Shown: positions 35,398 to 46,795 of the stretch, in pieces | How positions within the stretch are numbered: position 1 is the first letter of the stretch | Layout of the letters: every line of letters starts with the position of its first letter | Source of the DNA: Acanthaster planci | Lineage: Eukaryota; Echinodermata; Asteroidea; Valvatida; Acanthasteridae | Length of the DNA stretch: 60,000 bases | Direction of reading: 5' to 3' | NCBI RefSeq assembly: GCF_001949145.1 | Contig: NW_019091363.1 | Span: forward strand, 2,578,902 to 2,638,901 | Position numbers and translations under genes: made by a program | The notes under the pieces: generated by a model | The model's input: only the letters and a program-made list of their open reading frames with translations | Database searches by the model: none | Told to the model about the DNA's origin: nothing

Positions 35398-38351
35398 AGC
35401 TTTGTGCACTGAAACATGTGTCAAAGCACATTAATCAACACTTATTTTTGTTCAGGCATCGATCTTTGTGCTGTGCGCAAGCACATTGGAGCAAACAGCC
35501 ACAGAGAAGGGGAATTAAATGCTAAAAAAGGAATTTTTGTCAAGTTGTGATCATGTAGTTTATGCAAAAAAAAAGAACGTATGCAAACATATGCATAGTG
35601 TGCATGTATTGTGTTAGTGCTTTGGAAAAATTATCAGTTTTACAAAATTACACGTTGCCATAATGATATGTTGGAGATTGTTTTCATGACAGTGGATATG
35701 GTGCTTTGACCTCTGGAAGACATATCAACACTTCTAACTCACAAGTTGGAGCTTTGCAGTGCTTTGAGGACATTTGAATGTCATAAATTTTCAGTGACAA
35801 ATTTAACCCCGTGTGGAAACCTTGCATGATGTAAAACAATTCAATTCAACCTTTTTCAAAACAACAGGTCTAGTCTTTTAAACAGGGAAAAAAATCATAG
35901 AACAGGACACAATCTTGGATTTGGAAGTGCAGGTTGGAAATTTCCAATGGGGGACTGTACGTATTTTAGGCTACACTGGTGTGAAATGTCTGTAAGGCCC
36001 CTGGGAAATTCACTGATTTCTGGTCGGCGTGCGTCGCCGTAGACCTGCGCGTCAGCAAAATACAAAAGTTTCAAATTTATTATAACAAGATGTCAAAACC
36101 CCTCTTAAAGTTTTCCGACACCTTTTTTCAGATGACGTCATTTCTGTATTATACATGTACATTTGTGAACCAGACATACCAGATGGTCAGACGTCTGTGC
36201 TGTACAAAAAAGGAAAATGCTTTTAAACAGTCTTATCCAGTGTTGGAAGAGCGGCGGTACGTATTTGCGAGCATGGCTGGCGATGGCCATCGAGCGTTAT
36301 ACGTACATCATTTTTTAAGGATAAAACAAGTGAAGGGAAAAAGAAATCACGTCACTGCACAACTCTTGGAGCCAACCCCTCACCAGAAACTTTGGGGGGG
36401 GGTTATGTCCTGAATCTGACTCACAAAATAAAACCCAACAAAGGTTGGTGAAAGACCTTTGAGAGGAAATAAAAACAGTAACTTTAAAAAAAGCCAGGGA
36501 TACCCCCTTCTAGATTCGTTCCTGATAAAGTCTGTGAATTAATCCTGCTATACTGTTTACTTGTCAACAAAACTAATACATGTGCTTTGAGTGACCAACA
36601 TAACTTACTCCTGCCAAGGAGAGGCCAATAAACGTACATGTATTAGATGTTTCGGCCTGTGTCTATGTGGATCTGGCCATAATGGACCGCCACAGTTTTT
36701 GGTAGAGAAGCCGCTATTGGCTGCAGTACATGTAGCTGTGGGACAGCATATCAAAAAAGAAAGGGAAGAAGTGGATACCGCAGGTTCCGCATTGGCAGCC
36801 TCACTTCTCTGGGCGTGCCTAAATTACTTTTCCGGTCATTAAACGTGAAAGAAGAGTACAATAGAGGGATCCCAATACGACGCTTTTAGCATCGATCTGT
36901 GCACTTCCGCGTTTGAGAACAAGGCTGTATGTGTCAGCTTTATTTCTTAATACGATCAGACGATTGAAAGTAAGGAGTTAAGACACAAAATACATAAAGG
37001 TGTGTTAAATTCAGACTTTTCAGGCTGCAAATTTTTGTTGAAGAGTCTTTCAGAATGACTGGACGCGTGAAATCAAAAGAAAAACAATGTCAATTTACCG
37101 CGAACTAATGTATCTGCGATGGCCTTGTATCTTGTGCAGTGGGCGTGGTTTAAACTGAAGTGGTATCACACTTACGAACCGGGTACTGCATATACTGTGT
37201 CGACTCCGCGGGCGCACGCGACAAAGTTCAACACAGAGAGCCTTGGTTTTGATGCGGATATGCGCAGACGGCGCTAATGTGAAATCCATCTATTGGTGAG
37301 ACCTGCAGGTCAAGTGTCATCCCGAGATGCTACAGAAGGGGTTGGGGAGGAAAGCCGATCTACACACTCTCCCTATCACAAAAAGCAGCACACATTTTGT
37401 TATAGGACGCGTTCCTGGTGCATTCTGGGTTTGTACGAAGTACCATTTTAATTCATCTTTCGTATCCATGTGTATTCCTTTTCAGTACATGTTCTATATC
37501 TAGAACTTATTTCAAAAATGCACCAGAAGAAAGTATTATAATGTATAAACTCTTCAGATAAGAACAAATTAACTTAAAACAACTAAACGAACCTTCAAAC
37601 CACAGTACACTTTTTCAGTTGAACTAGTAATTTAATCTTTTCAGCTTGTCCATATGTGCCAAGGTGAAATCAAATGAAATCACAAGAATAATTCTTAATC
37701 TCAATTATTGATAAATCTACACGTGTATCCATGTTCAGGACCATGCACTCGACTTTTTTGAAGATACAATTTTATCAGGACAATATCTCGTCTGCCGAAG
37801 TAAATGCAGGTACCGATACACAACGTATAAATGTAATCTTGACATGTGTTTTTAAAATGTTACACATTACAGTGAACATGGTAATTTCAGTTCAAAAACA
37901 AACATCTCCATCAATGCCTAAAGCTCATCAGTTCTTTTCAAATACAACTCGGAAGTTGCCTTTGCAGAATCCTCTTGTGGTATTTTATTCATTTTCTCTG
38001 ATTAGACCGGGTTATTTGCCATTCGTAATGTTGCTGCGGAGATGGAGAGCTCATGTGCTTTGAGTGCATGGCCGTTTTCCAATACTCAAATTCGGCTCCG
38101 TCTCAGGCTTCAACTGTTTTTTTACTACCTGACTTTGAAGCTGTAAGGGAAGTAATTAGTCTGATAGTGCCACAAAACATCAAATAAGATGCTGGAGAGC
38201 AAAAACTCACAGTAATCCAATTTGATTTAAACGCTTCAGGCCCACAATCAGGGATTAGTTTCGGGGATGAAGCCTAAGACGGAGACAAAGTTGAGTATTG
38301 GAAAATGGCCCATGAAGCCCGCTGCTGGTGTGCAGCTGGGCCCTGTACTCA
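35398..38351. mobile_element. Interior of a possible 3.2-kb non-autonomous element
   Basis: This is the sequence between the 130-bp inverted arms. The longest frames (107 codons at 36090-36413, 110 at 37731-38063) do not resemble a transposase. A separate 248-bp foldback element sits near the right arm. It may be one transposon with long termini or simply two copies of a repeat in opposite orientation. Confidence 0.35.
38067..38314. mobile_element. MITE with 45-bp terminal inverted repeats
   Basis: The left end CATGGCCGTTTTCCAATACT and its continuation TCCGTCTCAGGCTTCA are mirrored at the right end by TGAAGCCTAAGACGGAGAC and AGTATTGGAAAATGGCCCATG. Total length is about 248 bp and it is non-coding. 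It lies just inside the right 130-bp arm. Confidence 0.8.
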
Positions 38352-38481
38352 GCTCAACAGGAAGTGTTCACTGTGCAACAGCGCGCTCACGTGCACTGGT
38401 ACCCAACGGCTGTTGCTTGTCTTCCTTCAATTTGGGCATAAATAACGAGGAGCCCTGTGATTGGACAGTGTGACCCCCAGC
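38352..38481 (-). repeat. Right arm of the 130-bp inverted repeat
   Basis: Reverse-complement partner of 35268-35397. It shares GGAAGTGTTCACTGTGCAAC, GCGCGCTCACGTGCACTGG and GCATAAATAACGAGGAGC with that arm. Confidence 0.85.
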
Positions 38482-38867
38482 AAAAGAAGCAAAAGCCTAT
38501 GGAATGTACATGTACATGGACCCTACTATTCCCTGGCAAATTCCAAATGTTAAAATAAGGAGATTTGTAGGGTCCAAGTTAATCAGACTAGGCCTCCCCA
38601 AGTGAAACCTAGCTACGTGTAGGCCTAACTCTGTTGGGTTCATAGTCCACAGCGCTAAGCTTCATGGTAGGGGCCTAGTCAGTGCCAGTGTGACAGACAA
38701 ACCCCACTGTCATGACTGTCTGGGGGAGGAAGGGAGGGGGGCTAGCACGGGTATTGCACAAGTAGGCCCCAGACTAGCCCAGGGCCCAATGTCAAAGACT
38801 TCAAATGGGGGGGGAGGCACAGGAATCCGCTTGCCTTGTGAAGGGGCTTGTGACTGGACTTGGGAAG

Positions 38868-38926
38868 GAACTTGTGAAAGGACTTGTGAAAGGACTTGTG
38901 AAAGGACTTGTGAAAGGACTTGTGAT
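38868..38926. repeat. 12-bp minisatellite
   Basis: Five near-perfect units of GGACTTGTGAAA; the first has GAAC and the last ends GATG. Less regular copies precede it (CTTGTGAAGGGG, CTTGTGACTGGA). Because the unit is 12 bp, several frames stay open across it and give spurious repeated peptides. Confidence 0.9.
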
Positions 38927-39395
38927 GGAGCGGAATACAACACAGATGCATTCACATGGAGGAATTGCCCATGCTGCCATGCGATACATTCACACACAGC
39001 TGAACGACTACACGCCATGACATCATGTACATGTATATGGTAAATGCAGAATGCACAAAAAAGGACATTATATAAGCCTTTTTCGACACTGCATTTAGGT
39101 CGACAGTGTAGTCCTCAACAAGTTGCAGCGTCTTTTTCCAAATAAAGAGCAAACATGATAGGTACATGTAGTTTCATTAACATCAAACCTTTTAAATTTA
39201 TTCTTAGATTTCAATTTTTCAACATGTTGTTGGGCTTTAACATAGGAGTATTTATTCAGGTGCCGTGTAAACAAGTATTTTTGCCCCTTGATGCATAGAA
39301 TAACTTCATGGGGGACAGATTAAATGTTACATAATCAACTGCACGTCACCTTCTAGAATAAAAACCTGCCACTCCTCACTCTGCCACCTCATGAA

Positions 39396-39575
39396 ATAAT
39401 ACAGACGATTCACAGTAGTGCGCCTCCAAGAGTGTGCAATGCGTTGACTAATCACAGTGCGTGAAATCTGTCAACCCAATGCATGTTTGGAAAGGGTGGA
39501 CAGATTTTGCGCACTGTGATTGGTCAGTGCGTTGCAAACTCTTGGAGGCGTACTGCTGTGAATTGAGCGTATTAT
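39396..39575 (+). mobile_element. Foldback MITE, copy 1
   Basis: This 180-bp element has inverted ends: ATAATAC then GATTCACAGTAGTGCGCCTCC, against GGAGGCGTACTGCTGTGAATT and GTATTAT. The inner arms pair through CACTGTGATTGG / CTAATCACAGTG. Its closest relative in the window is at 43151-43325. Confidence 0.85.
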
Positions 39576-42500
39576 ATAATACCTACATAAATCCCTGTCA
39601 TCTGATTGGCGGATCTTTGGTCACATGTCATTAACTGTTCTATTCCATTGTACCCATGGAATAGAACTTTATTTCTCTTGACTGGTTGCCATCCAAATAC
39701 ATGTATATAATTTATGGGCGGGAACCAGTCTACATCTAACATTGCATGGTACATGTATACATGTATGTACTACCAGTGGGTAGTGCCTCAGACTCGAATC
39801 CGTTTTGCAAAATGTAGGATGTTAATTTCCTGATGACCATTTGTTTTCTAACAAAAGATGAAATATTGGATGTCAACCAATCAGATGATGTTGATTTATG
39901 CAGGTACACGTATATTGCATTTAAAGCAAATAATGAATGTTTCACATTTGTGCAGTGGGGAGAATCATTTCATGAAGTGACAGATGAAATATTCCATTTC
40001 TTCTCCACATGTACATGTAATTGGACATTTCACCTGTCGCCTGATAAAATTAGTCTTTTTTTTTATTTGCACGTATATCATGTACTGTAGCACAGCAGCC
40101 TCATTCCAGAGAGAATGATTTGTGGCAACCACACGTAAAGTTTAAATCAGGTCAACTTCAATGCACCTACACATGAGCTGTTGCATTGTCATTCTCTGAA
40201 GCTCGGCAAGGTGGTGTGAAAAAATGTTCATTAGGGGTAAATTTGGAAGTGTACTGGTACACATGATTTTTCCAGTCGATTTTTGCATTTGGTTTGATCA
40301 TGGTTTTGATGAATGAGATTCCCGACACTGTTCAGAGCGTTGGAAGAGATATAATGAAAGAAATCTCGACAGCTTGAAAGTTTAACGCGAAGCATACTGG
40401 TAAAAGTGCTTCCCTGTCCTGTAACACACTGTGCTTCACACACAGGTAATCACATTACCATAATAGGCAGCATTTTTTAAAAATCCAACTTTTGTCTGTT
40501 TTAATGTGATTTCTGAATCACAAACATTAACAACTGTATAGCATTCTAAAGTGACTGGACAATTTACTTCTGTTATGACCACTTTAACAAAACCGGGTAG
40601 TGTACTCCATTTTAATATACTGTAACTAAATACATATATGGTAGACTTTCCTAATTCTGCACTGAGTGTAACAACATGTTGTATGTGTAAAGTGGTGTGT
40701 CAGTCTTGTCATGAGATATTCATATATAATTTACTCCAAAATTCAAATTTTAATGTTTTCTATTTTGTTCTTTTTATCATAACCATTTTCTTTGAAATTG
40801 CATGACTCCCTTTTAAACTGTGGCAAATCCAAAAGAAATCTCTCAGATGCTCACCTGGACAAAGTGTGCTGAAAAAATATTCTGCGATTTTGTGTCCAGC
40901 TACACATGTATACGATCCACATCCATTCATATTTACGGAGATTTATAACCAATCTTCGACTGAGTCAGCAAGGTTTGTGCTTTGCCAAATGAGATTTCTG
41001 TCAACAGTGCCAGCAATTTCCAACTTCCTGTACAAAACAATGTGGACACGTTGTATGTCCGTCTCAGCGCCTTCCATATGCATGAGGGCAAGGGACAAGT
41101 GAAAGTGTGTTACTGGGCAAATACTCACTGGATGGAGGTAAAAATGATTGTTCTGTTGAACAAAAGAAACCTTGGACCTAATCTACTGGTAGCAACATTA
41201 ACACCAAGTGAGTCTCCTCGTTACATGTATGCTGGACGCAGTTTCTGATAGTACAGAAAAGGATTTATCGTCACCTACATGTAAATTTGACACAACTGAT
41301 ATTCCGCTTTGGTTTTCTACTGTAAAAACATAAATGTCCACTCATCTGGATTTGGCACCAGTTCTGATTAACCATTGCATGCACCCTTGTTTTTCATTCA
41401 CCACTCAACTCTTTCTTTTTTTTCCCCCCCTACTCTGTGTTGTTCTTTGTTTCTACCACCCCCACCCTTTGCTTTTCTCCCTTCGACGTGCATTGTTCTC
41501 ATAGATGGCGCCTGAGTGTCGACATTTGCCAAAGTCTTTCTTTTCATCTCCTGTTAAACGCTGGGCTGTTGCCTCTTTATGTTGATGTGTAGGGCAAAAT
41601 GCTCTACATGTTCGTGTAGGTAAGTTTGTACATGTACATAGTGAATGAATACGAATGGCATGTCTCTGCGTGTCTAGACATGCATGTGTGCATACTGGTG
41701 TGTTGATTTTTTTGTTTTGTTGCATGTTCGAGTATCCATGCATGGTGGGCATTGTACAGGTGCATGTACATACCGGTGACATGTGGAATGTTGATGAAGG
41801 GATTCCATAAAATCTGTGACAAGGCCAAAAAGAAAGAAAAATAGTTCTGCTTTCGGTTTCCCAACTGACCCTAACTTTTTTCAGTCTGACCCTAACATTT
41901 TATCAGCATGTTAGAAACACGATTTTTTTTAAATTTGGAAATTTTTGTTTACTATCCCGTTGTCTTTTCTGTCTTCACAAAACACCTCTCAACAATTTTT
42001 TTGACGTCAAAACGATGGTACATCATACATGTTCATGATGTGTGTATGTATATGTTTGCTTACGTACCTCGGCCGCTTTTTAAAACAAACTTTTGTTATT
42101 TTCACAAGTTCCCTATCGCAGTGCTGAAAACACGTACACAATAATGCTGGATGCATTGGAGCAATGCTACACTGGTTCCCAGCACGCTGCATTATTGCCA
42201 AAGAAGGCATGATGGAAATGCGGCAACCAGTCCATGCATCCGAGTCAAAATAGCATTGTAACACTTCAATGCACGCCCACGCAACTGTTACTCTGCAGCT
42301 GTACATTGAAAGCAATTTGACGTTGCAAGAAGACTTACACAATTTAATTTGCAAAACTTGTTCCCGTGTGTACGCTTTAATTTAATTTGAGGTTGTATTG
42401 CCCTTACTTGAAGCGAGTGGGTTTCCACAAAATTTCCTGCTGCTCACAAGGTTTGTTACCCACCCCTCTATTCTCTAGATGCATCACGCATGCTTACCCT

Positions 42501-43150
42501 GCAGTATTAAATGTACAGACATTGTTTGCCAGTTTCTAATCGCAATTACCTGACTAGCATTGTGCATAGTGGTGTGAATTGTCCAGTATTCTTAAGAATT
42601 ATTGACTGTAGACATTTTTTCATTGATTGGGGCAACTTTTGGTATACTGGTATGTACCAGTAGCTGTCGTCCACATTCAATCGACCCCCAAAAATTATCC
42701 CCCCCCCAAATATTTTTCCAATGTACCGATCCTTTTTTTTGAGAGGCACATATTAAATCAGAAGTAGAACTATTTTTCTTTTGGCCCAATCATGTTTATA
42801 TTAAACTCTTTTAAAGTCTCCTGTAAACAGACCAAATCCAACAAAATCCAACAAAATTGACAAGCCCTGAGATCAACATAATGAGATCACTTAATCTGTT
42901 AAATTTGCCCACTGCTTGGTTTAGTTGGATTAAAATTGGGTTAGGTAGCTCCACACGAATCAACTAACTTGACTGATATTTATCCAGCACCAAACTAACC
43001 TGATGAGGAACATGTACTGTACGTACATGTACATGCATGTGTGCAAAGTTTGATCAAAGTGGTCAAAGAGGCACTGTACATGTACATGTACATGTGTTCA
43101 TATCGTGAAGTGCACATGCAACCCATGCACATGCATAGTGTCACACAATG

Positions 43151-43325
43151 ACAGCGAATCACAGTAGTGCGCCTCCAAGAGTTTTGCAACGCATTGGCCA
43201 ATCACAGTAGGCAAAAGCTGTCAACCTTTTCCAAATGCGCGTTTGGTCAACAGATTTAGCGTATTGTGATTGGCCAATGTGTTGCAAACTTTTGGAGGTG
43301 CGCTATTGTGAATACTCCCGTATTA
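43151..43325 (+). mobile_element. Foldback MITE, copy 2
   Basis: Same family and orientation as 39396-39575. It shares AATCACAGTAGTGCGCCTCC, the inner CCAATCACAGTA / ATTGTGATTGG pair and the right end GGAGGTGCGCTATTGTGAAT then CCGTATTA. About 175 bp, non-coding. Confidence 0.85.
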
Positions 43326-45354
43326 CAGCTTCTAATTCAAGTTGTCAAAGTTACTTTTGTACGAATGTGATAACGTTTTTCACAGCACTGTTCTGCTCCA
43401 ACGTGTGGATGAGCGTCAAATAGGCACCAAAGATGACGCCATCAATAGTACAGCAATTCATTGTAGCAACAATTTTCACACTTTCAATACTGAGGCCCTT
43501 GTGTTTATATCAATTTGAAATATAATAGAACCAGGAATGTTGGTTTTGCCAGTACACTGTACCTTTACTTGCACAGGGTTTTGTGTCTGAAGTTTGTCTC
43601 ATGCATGAACCTGAAATTGTCAGAGTGTGGAATTTGAACACAAACACCTGTACACAAACACTCTTTATATTTAAACATAATCCCCTGGTTACTGGCTTAT
43701 TTTTGCTTGGAGTTTGAAATTAACCTGTATACGGTGACTACTGTCAGTTCACTAAATCAACCTTTCATCCAAGATGTGTTATAGCACTTATCTACAGGTG
43801 GGAAATGTGGAAAAATTCTTTTAAAATGTAAAAAAAAGAAGGGAGAGAAGCAGAAACGAAAGAAAGAAAGAGGATGAAAATCACTAGTTTGTTTGAAAGT
43901 ACATACATACAGTACCTGAGAATTGCCCCCCCCCCCAACTTTGAATGCTTTATCAGTTTGCTATTGATCAGTGCTTGGCTCCTTGCCCCTTTTGAAAATG
44001 CAACATTTCCCTTCCCTGTGACGTCCATGTACAATGTATATACATGTGTATCATTTTCAGGCCATCATGTGAATGCATGGTTTACATCTTGTATCTTGTA
44101 CATGTATGCATCACATACGTACCATTTACTTAAGAGTTTGATCAGTACTGTTCAGAGCACAGTATACTAGTACATGTATGTAAATTCAGTACATTATGTG
44201 ACATGGAAACGTCCACTTGGCTTTATATATACAGTACGTATGGTAACCGGGTAAGGTACTGTACGTTGTACATGTAACTAATGCCTGGCTGCGCGCACTG
44301 AAATTGATTTTCCCTGAGTACATGTACATACATTGTAGGCCAGAATGTGTCTTGAAAGCCTTAAAGAACCTTTGCATTGAAGTAAGTGAATGCTTGTGTC
44401 ATTAGCACGCCATGGAGGGCAGTAACATGTGCACAGGTCATTCTATTACTTTAGGGTCCATTGTTTTTGGTCTCCTTTCACATAGTCTATCATGTGATTC
44501 TGTAGAACACACTTAAGTAAAGATAAAGTAATGCAGATTACCTTAAATATGGTTTGGAGTCAATTTCAATATTATTGTTGAGTCAAACATGGCAAATTGC
44601 ACAGGTAAGAATGTAACAGGGACACAGAAATTTACCGAGTGACCAACAAGTAAATTCGATAAGCGAGTCGCTATGAAAGTACAACTACTGATGCACATCA
44701 CTCCGAAACAGTAACATGTAGCCTTCCGTTCATGGTGGCCCACCATGTCTATTGACTGGGTTCAATTTGTGCGAAAAAAGGAGAGGTGCCCTGTGATCCA
44801 GTGTGGCTGCTCTAGCAGTGACTACCCATCAGATAAATAACTGTTGACCAACATTGCTGGTTGAGAAACATCATCAGTGTGTGGTTACATTGTACATGTA
44901 CCGGTGGGGGTGGCTAGACTGTTCCTGATGGAGCTGCCAACCATGGTAGTGGTAGTCAGTCCATCCTTTCTGTTCTTCAGAGGTGACGGGGTACTGTTAC
45001 ATGTACATGCATGTATGTCCTTGTACATGAAGCTCTGGGGAAAGATTCATATTACATGTACATTGTTCCCTACAGTGCATAGTGCACATTTCCTGAATCT
45101 TTTCGTCATTTTTTTTTTCTTGCAGTACCACTCACACAATGTACCAGTACTGTATTCAGAATTAGCAATTTCTCAGGTTTGCTCTGAATTTTCAGAAATA
45201 TAGACCTGAAATATGCTGGATTTTTAGGGCTCTGAGCAGTTGTGGTTTCATGCTTTTTGCTCTTTATACAAAAAGCTATAATGCAAAGCAAGTCTGGTCT
45301 GACTCCAAGCACCTTTGGCTCATAAGGCCAGTACATATCTCTGGTTTCCTTCTC

Positions 45355-45592
45355 ATGAAATGTCTGAGAATATTTCTATTCACCCTGGATAGGATGCCAG
45401 TCCAGCGCAGGTTGCTTCCCCAGCTAATGTTGGTAACCATTTATACTCCTAGGTGGAGAGAGGCAAGTAGGGTTAAGTGGCTTGCCAAGGGCCACAGCAT
45501 ACTGCCATTTGCCAGCAGCTGGATTTGAGCCTCCAACTCTATGATTGGAAGCTACAGACCCGAACCACTTAGCCACATGCCCCCAAAAGCTA
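45355..45592 (-). mobile_element. tRNA-derived SINE
   Basis: On the minus strand a tRNA-like head has a perfect A box, TGGCTAAGTGG (45575-45565), and a B box variant, GGCTCAAATCC (45531-45521), about 33 nt apart. The body carries GGCCCTTGGCAAGCCACTTA, text typical of many animal SINEs. RNA polymerase III would read it leftwards. It is not a functional tRNA gene: the cloverleaf arms do not pair and the sequence runs on for about 160 more bases. Confidence 0.75.
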
Positions 45593-46542
45593 AATGCAGG
45601 ATACACAAACGAGTAATCACAGCCAATTTGGAGTGAATTACATGTAGTAGCCCTGAAAAAGTCTCAGAATTTCATTGTCACTGCCACTACCCTTCTGCTG
45701 GATCATGTGTTGTGGGTTTTCCGTCATTTCCTATCTTGCCCCTGAGCTTCATAAAGCTCATTCTACACACTCAAAGAGGCCTAATTAGGAATACGCCAGG
45801 ACTGTGAAAACCATCAAGTCCGCAAGCAGGAGGAATACATGTACTTAAACAACTGTCTGCAGAAATTGGCTCCTCCATAGCAACCTCTTGTTTGATGTGT
45901 TGCTTTGTGCTTCACTTTAATTCCACGCTCAAAACAGCAAGCACTTTAAGAAATACCAGTACCCTGTCAAAGATCTTACCTTGTAGAGTTATCTCTGGCG
46001 CCCCCTTGTGACTGTGCGCACGCAACATGCAGTTATCCATTCCATCCATGGAGTGAGTAATTATTGATGAGATCAAGCACAAGTCCATAGACCTCCATTC
46101 CAATCTAATCTAGAAGAATATCAGGCTTCACCATTGTGCATGTGTATACTTTGTGCACAGGCTGTTTGCTTACCCTTATCAGTGCTGTTATGGGTTTCCA
46201 TATTGCAAAGGGAGCAGAGTATCCCATTGTAGGGACAACGAACAGGTTGCATGTATGGAATAGTTTTACATACAGTGCTGTATCTACATGTACAAGTAAC
46301 AGTATCAGATGTCATGTAGTCACAGTGCCGTCCTCAAGCTTTTCTGGAAGGGATGTTTTTAAGTATCGAAATGTGGACAAGAGAAGGAAAAATCAATGTG
46401 ACATTCAGCATGAACTCAGGTAAATACCTACCGGTGCAGACATGACAGATGTGGTATAAAATGTACATACATGTACGTGTACATGTACCATACATGTACA
46501 TGTAATTAATTTCAGAGATTATACGTACGTATACATTTACAT

Positions 46543-46795
46543 GGGTAATTCCAGAAATTAGGGGTCGAGGAGTGTGACATTTTTGTGTCCCTGTTACATC
46601 TGACCTGTGTTATTTGACATGGAAATATCACCGGAATTGATTTCAAACTATTACTGTTCGTTTGGCAGGTAATTTGCATTAATTCATTACTCTTGGAAAT
46701 TACCGATAGAAAGTGTGTTCTGAACTTACAAAATCATATGTCAGATGTGACAGAGACACACACACAAAATGGACCCCTGATTTCTGGAATCACCC
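46543..46795 (+). mobile_element. MITE with palindromic ends, copy 2
   Basis: This is the inverted sister of 7887-8128. It begins GGGTAATTCCAGAAATTAGG and ends with GACCCCTGATTTCTGGAATC then ACCC, so the terminal repeats are about 25 bp. The inner arms also pair through CCCTGTTACATCTGAC / GTCAGATGTGACAG. The 253 bp have no coding capacity. Confidence 0.85.

Larger units (their letters stand above)
38482..45354. other. Gene-free, repeat-rich interval
   Basis: It holds the 12-bp minisatellite, two copies of a foldback MITE (39396-39575 and 43151-43325) and many TACATGTA clusters, the densest at 43009-43093. No frame shows family resemblance or consistent splice signals. It may contain 5' non-coding exons of the downstream NIPA gene, which sequence alone cannot show. 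Confidence 0.5.

Noticed and set aside
38690-39043. Frames with repeated CERT or KGLV peptides
   Set aside because: They are produced by the 12-bp minisatellite, which stays open in several frames. No start context or splice support is seen.
45424-45606. 60-codon frame over the SINE, and a tRNA gene call
   Set aside because: The A and B boxes belong to a SINE head. The arms do not fold as a functional tRNA and the frame is incidental.
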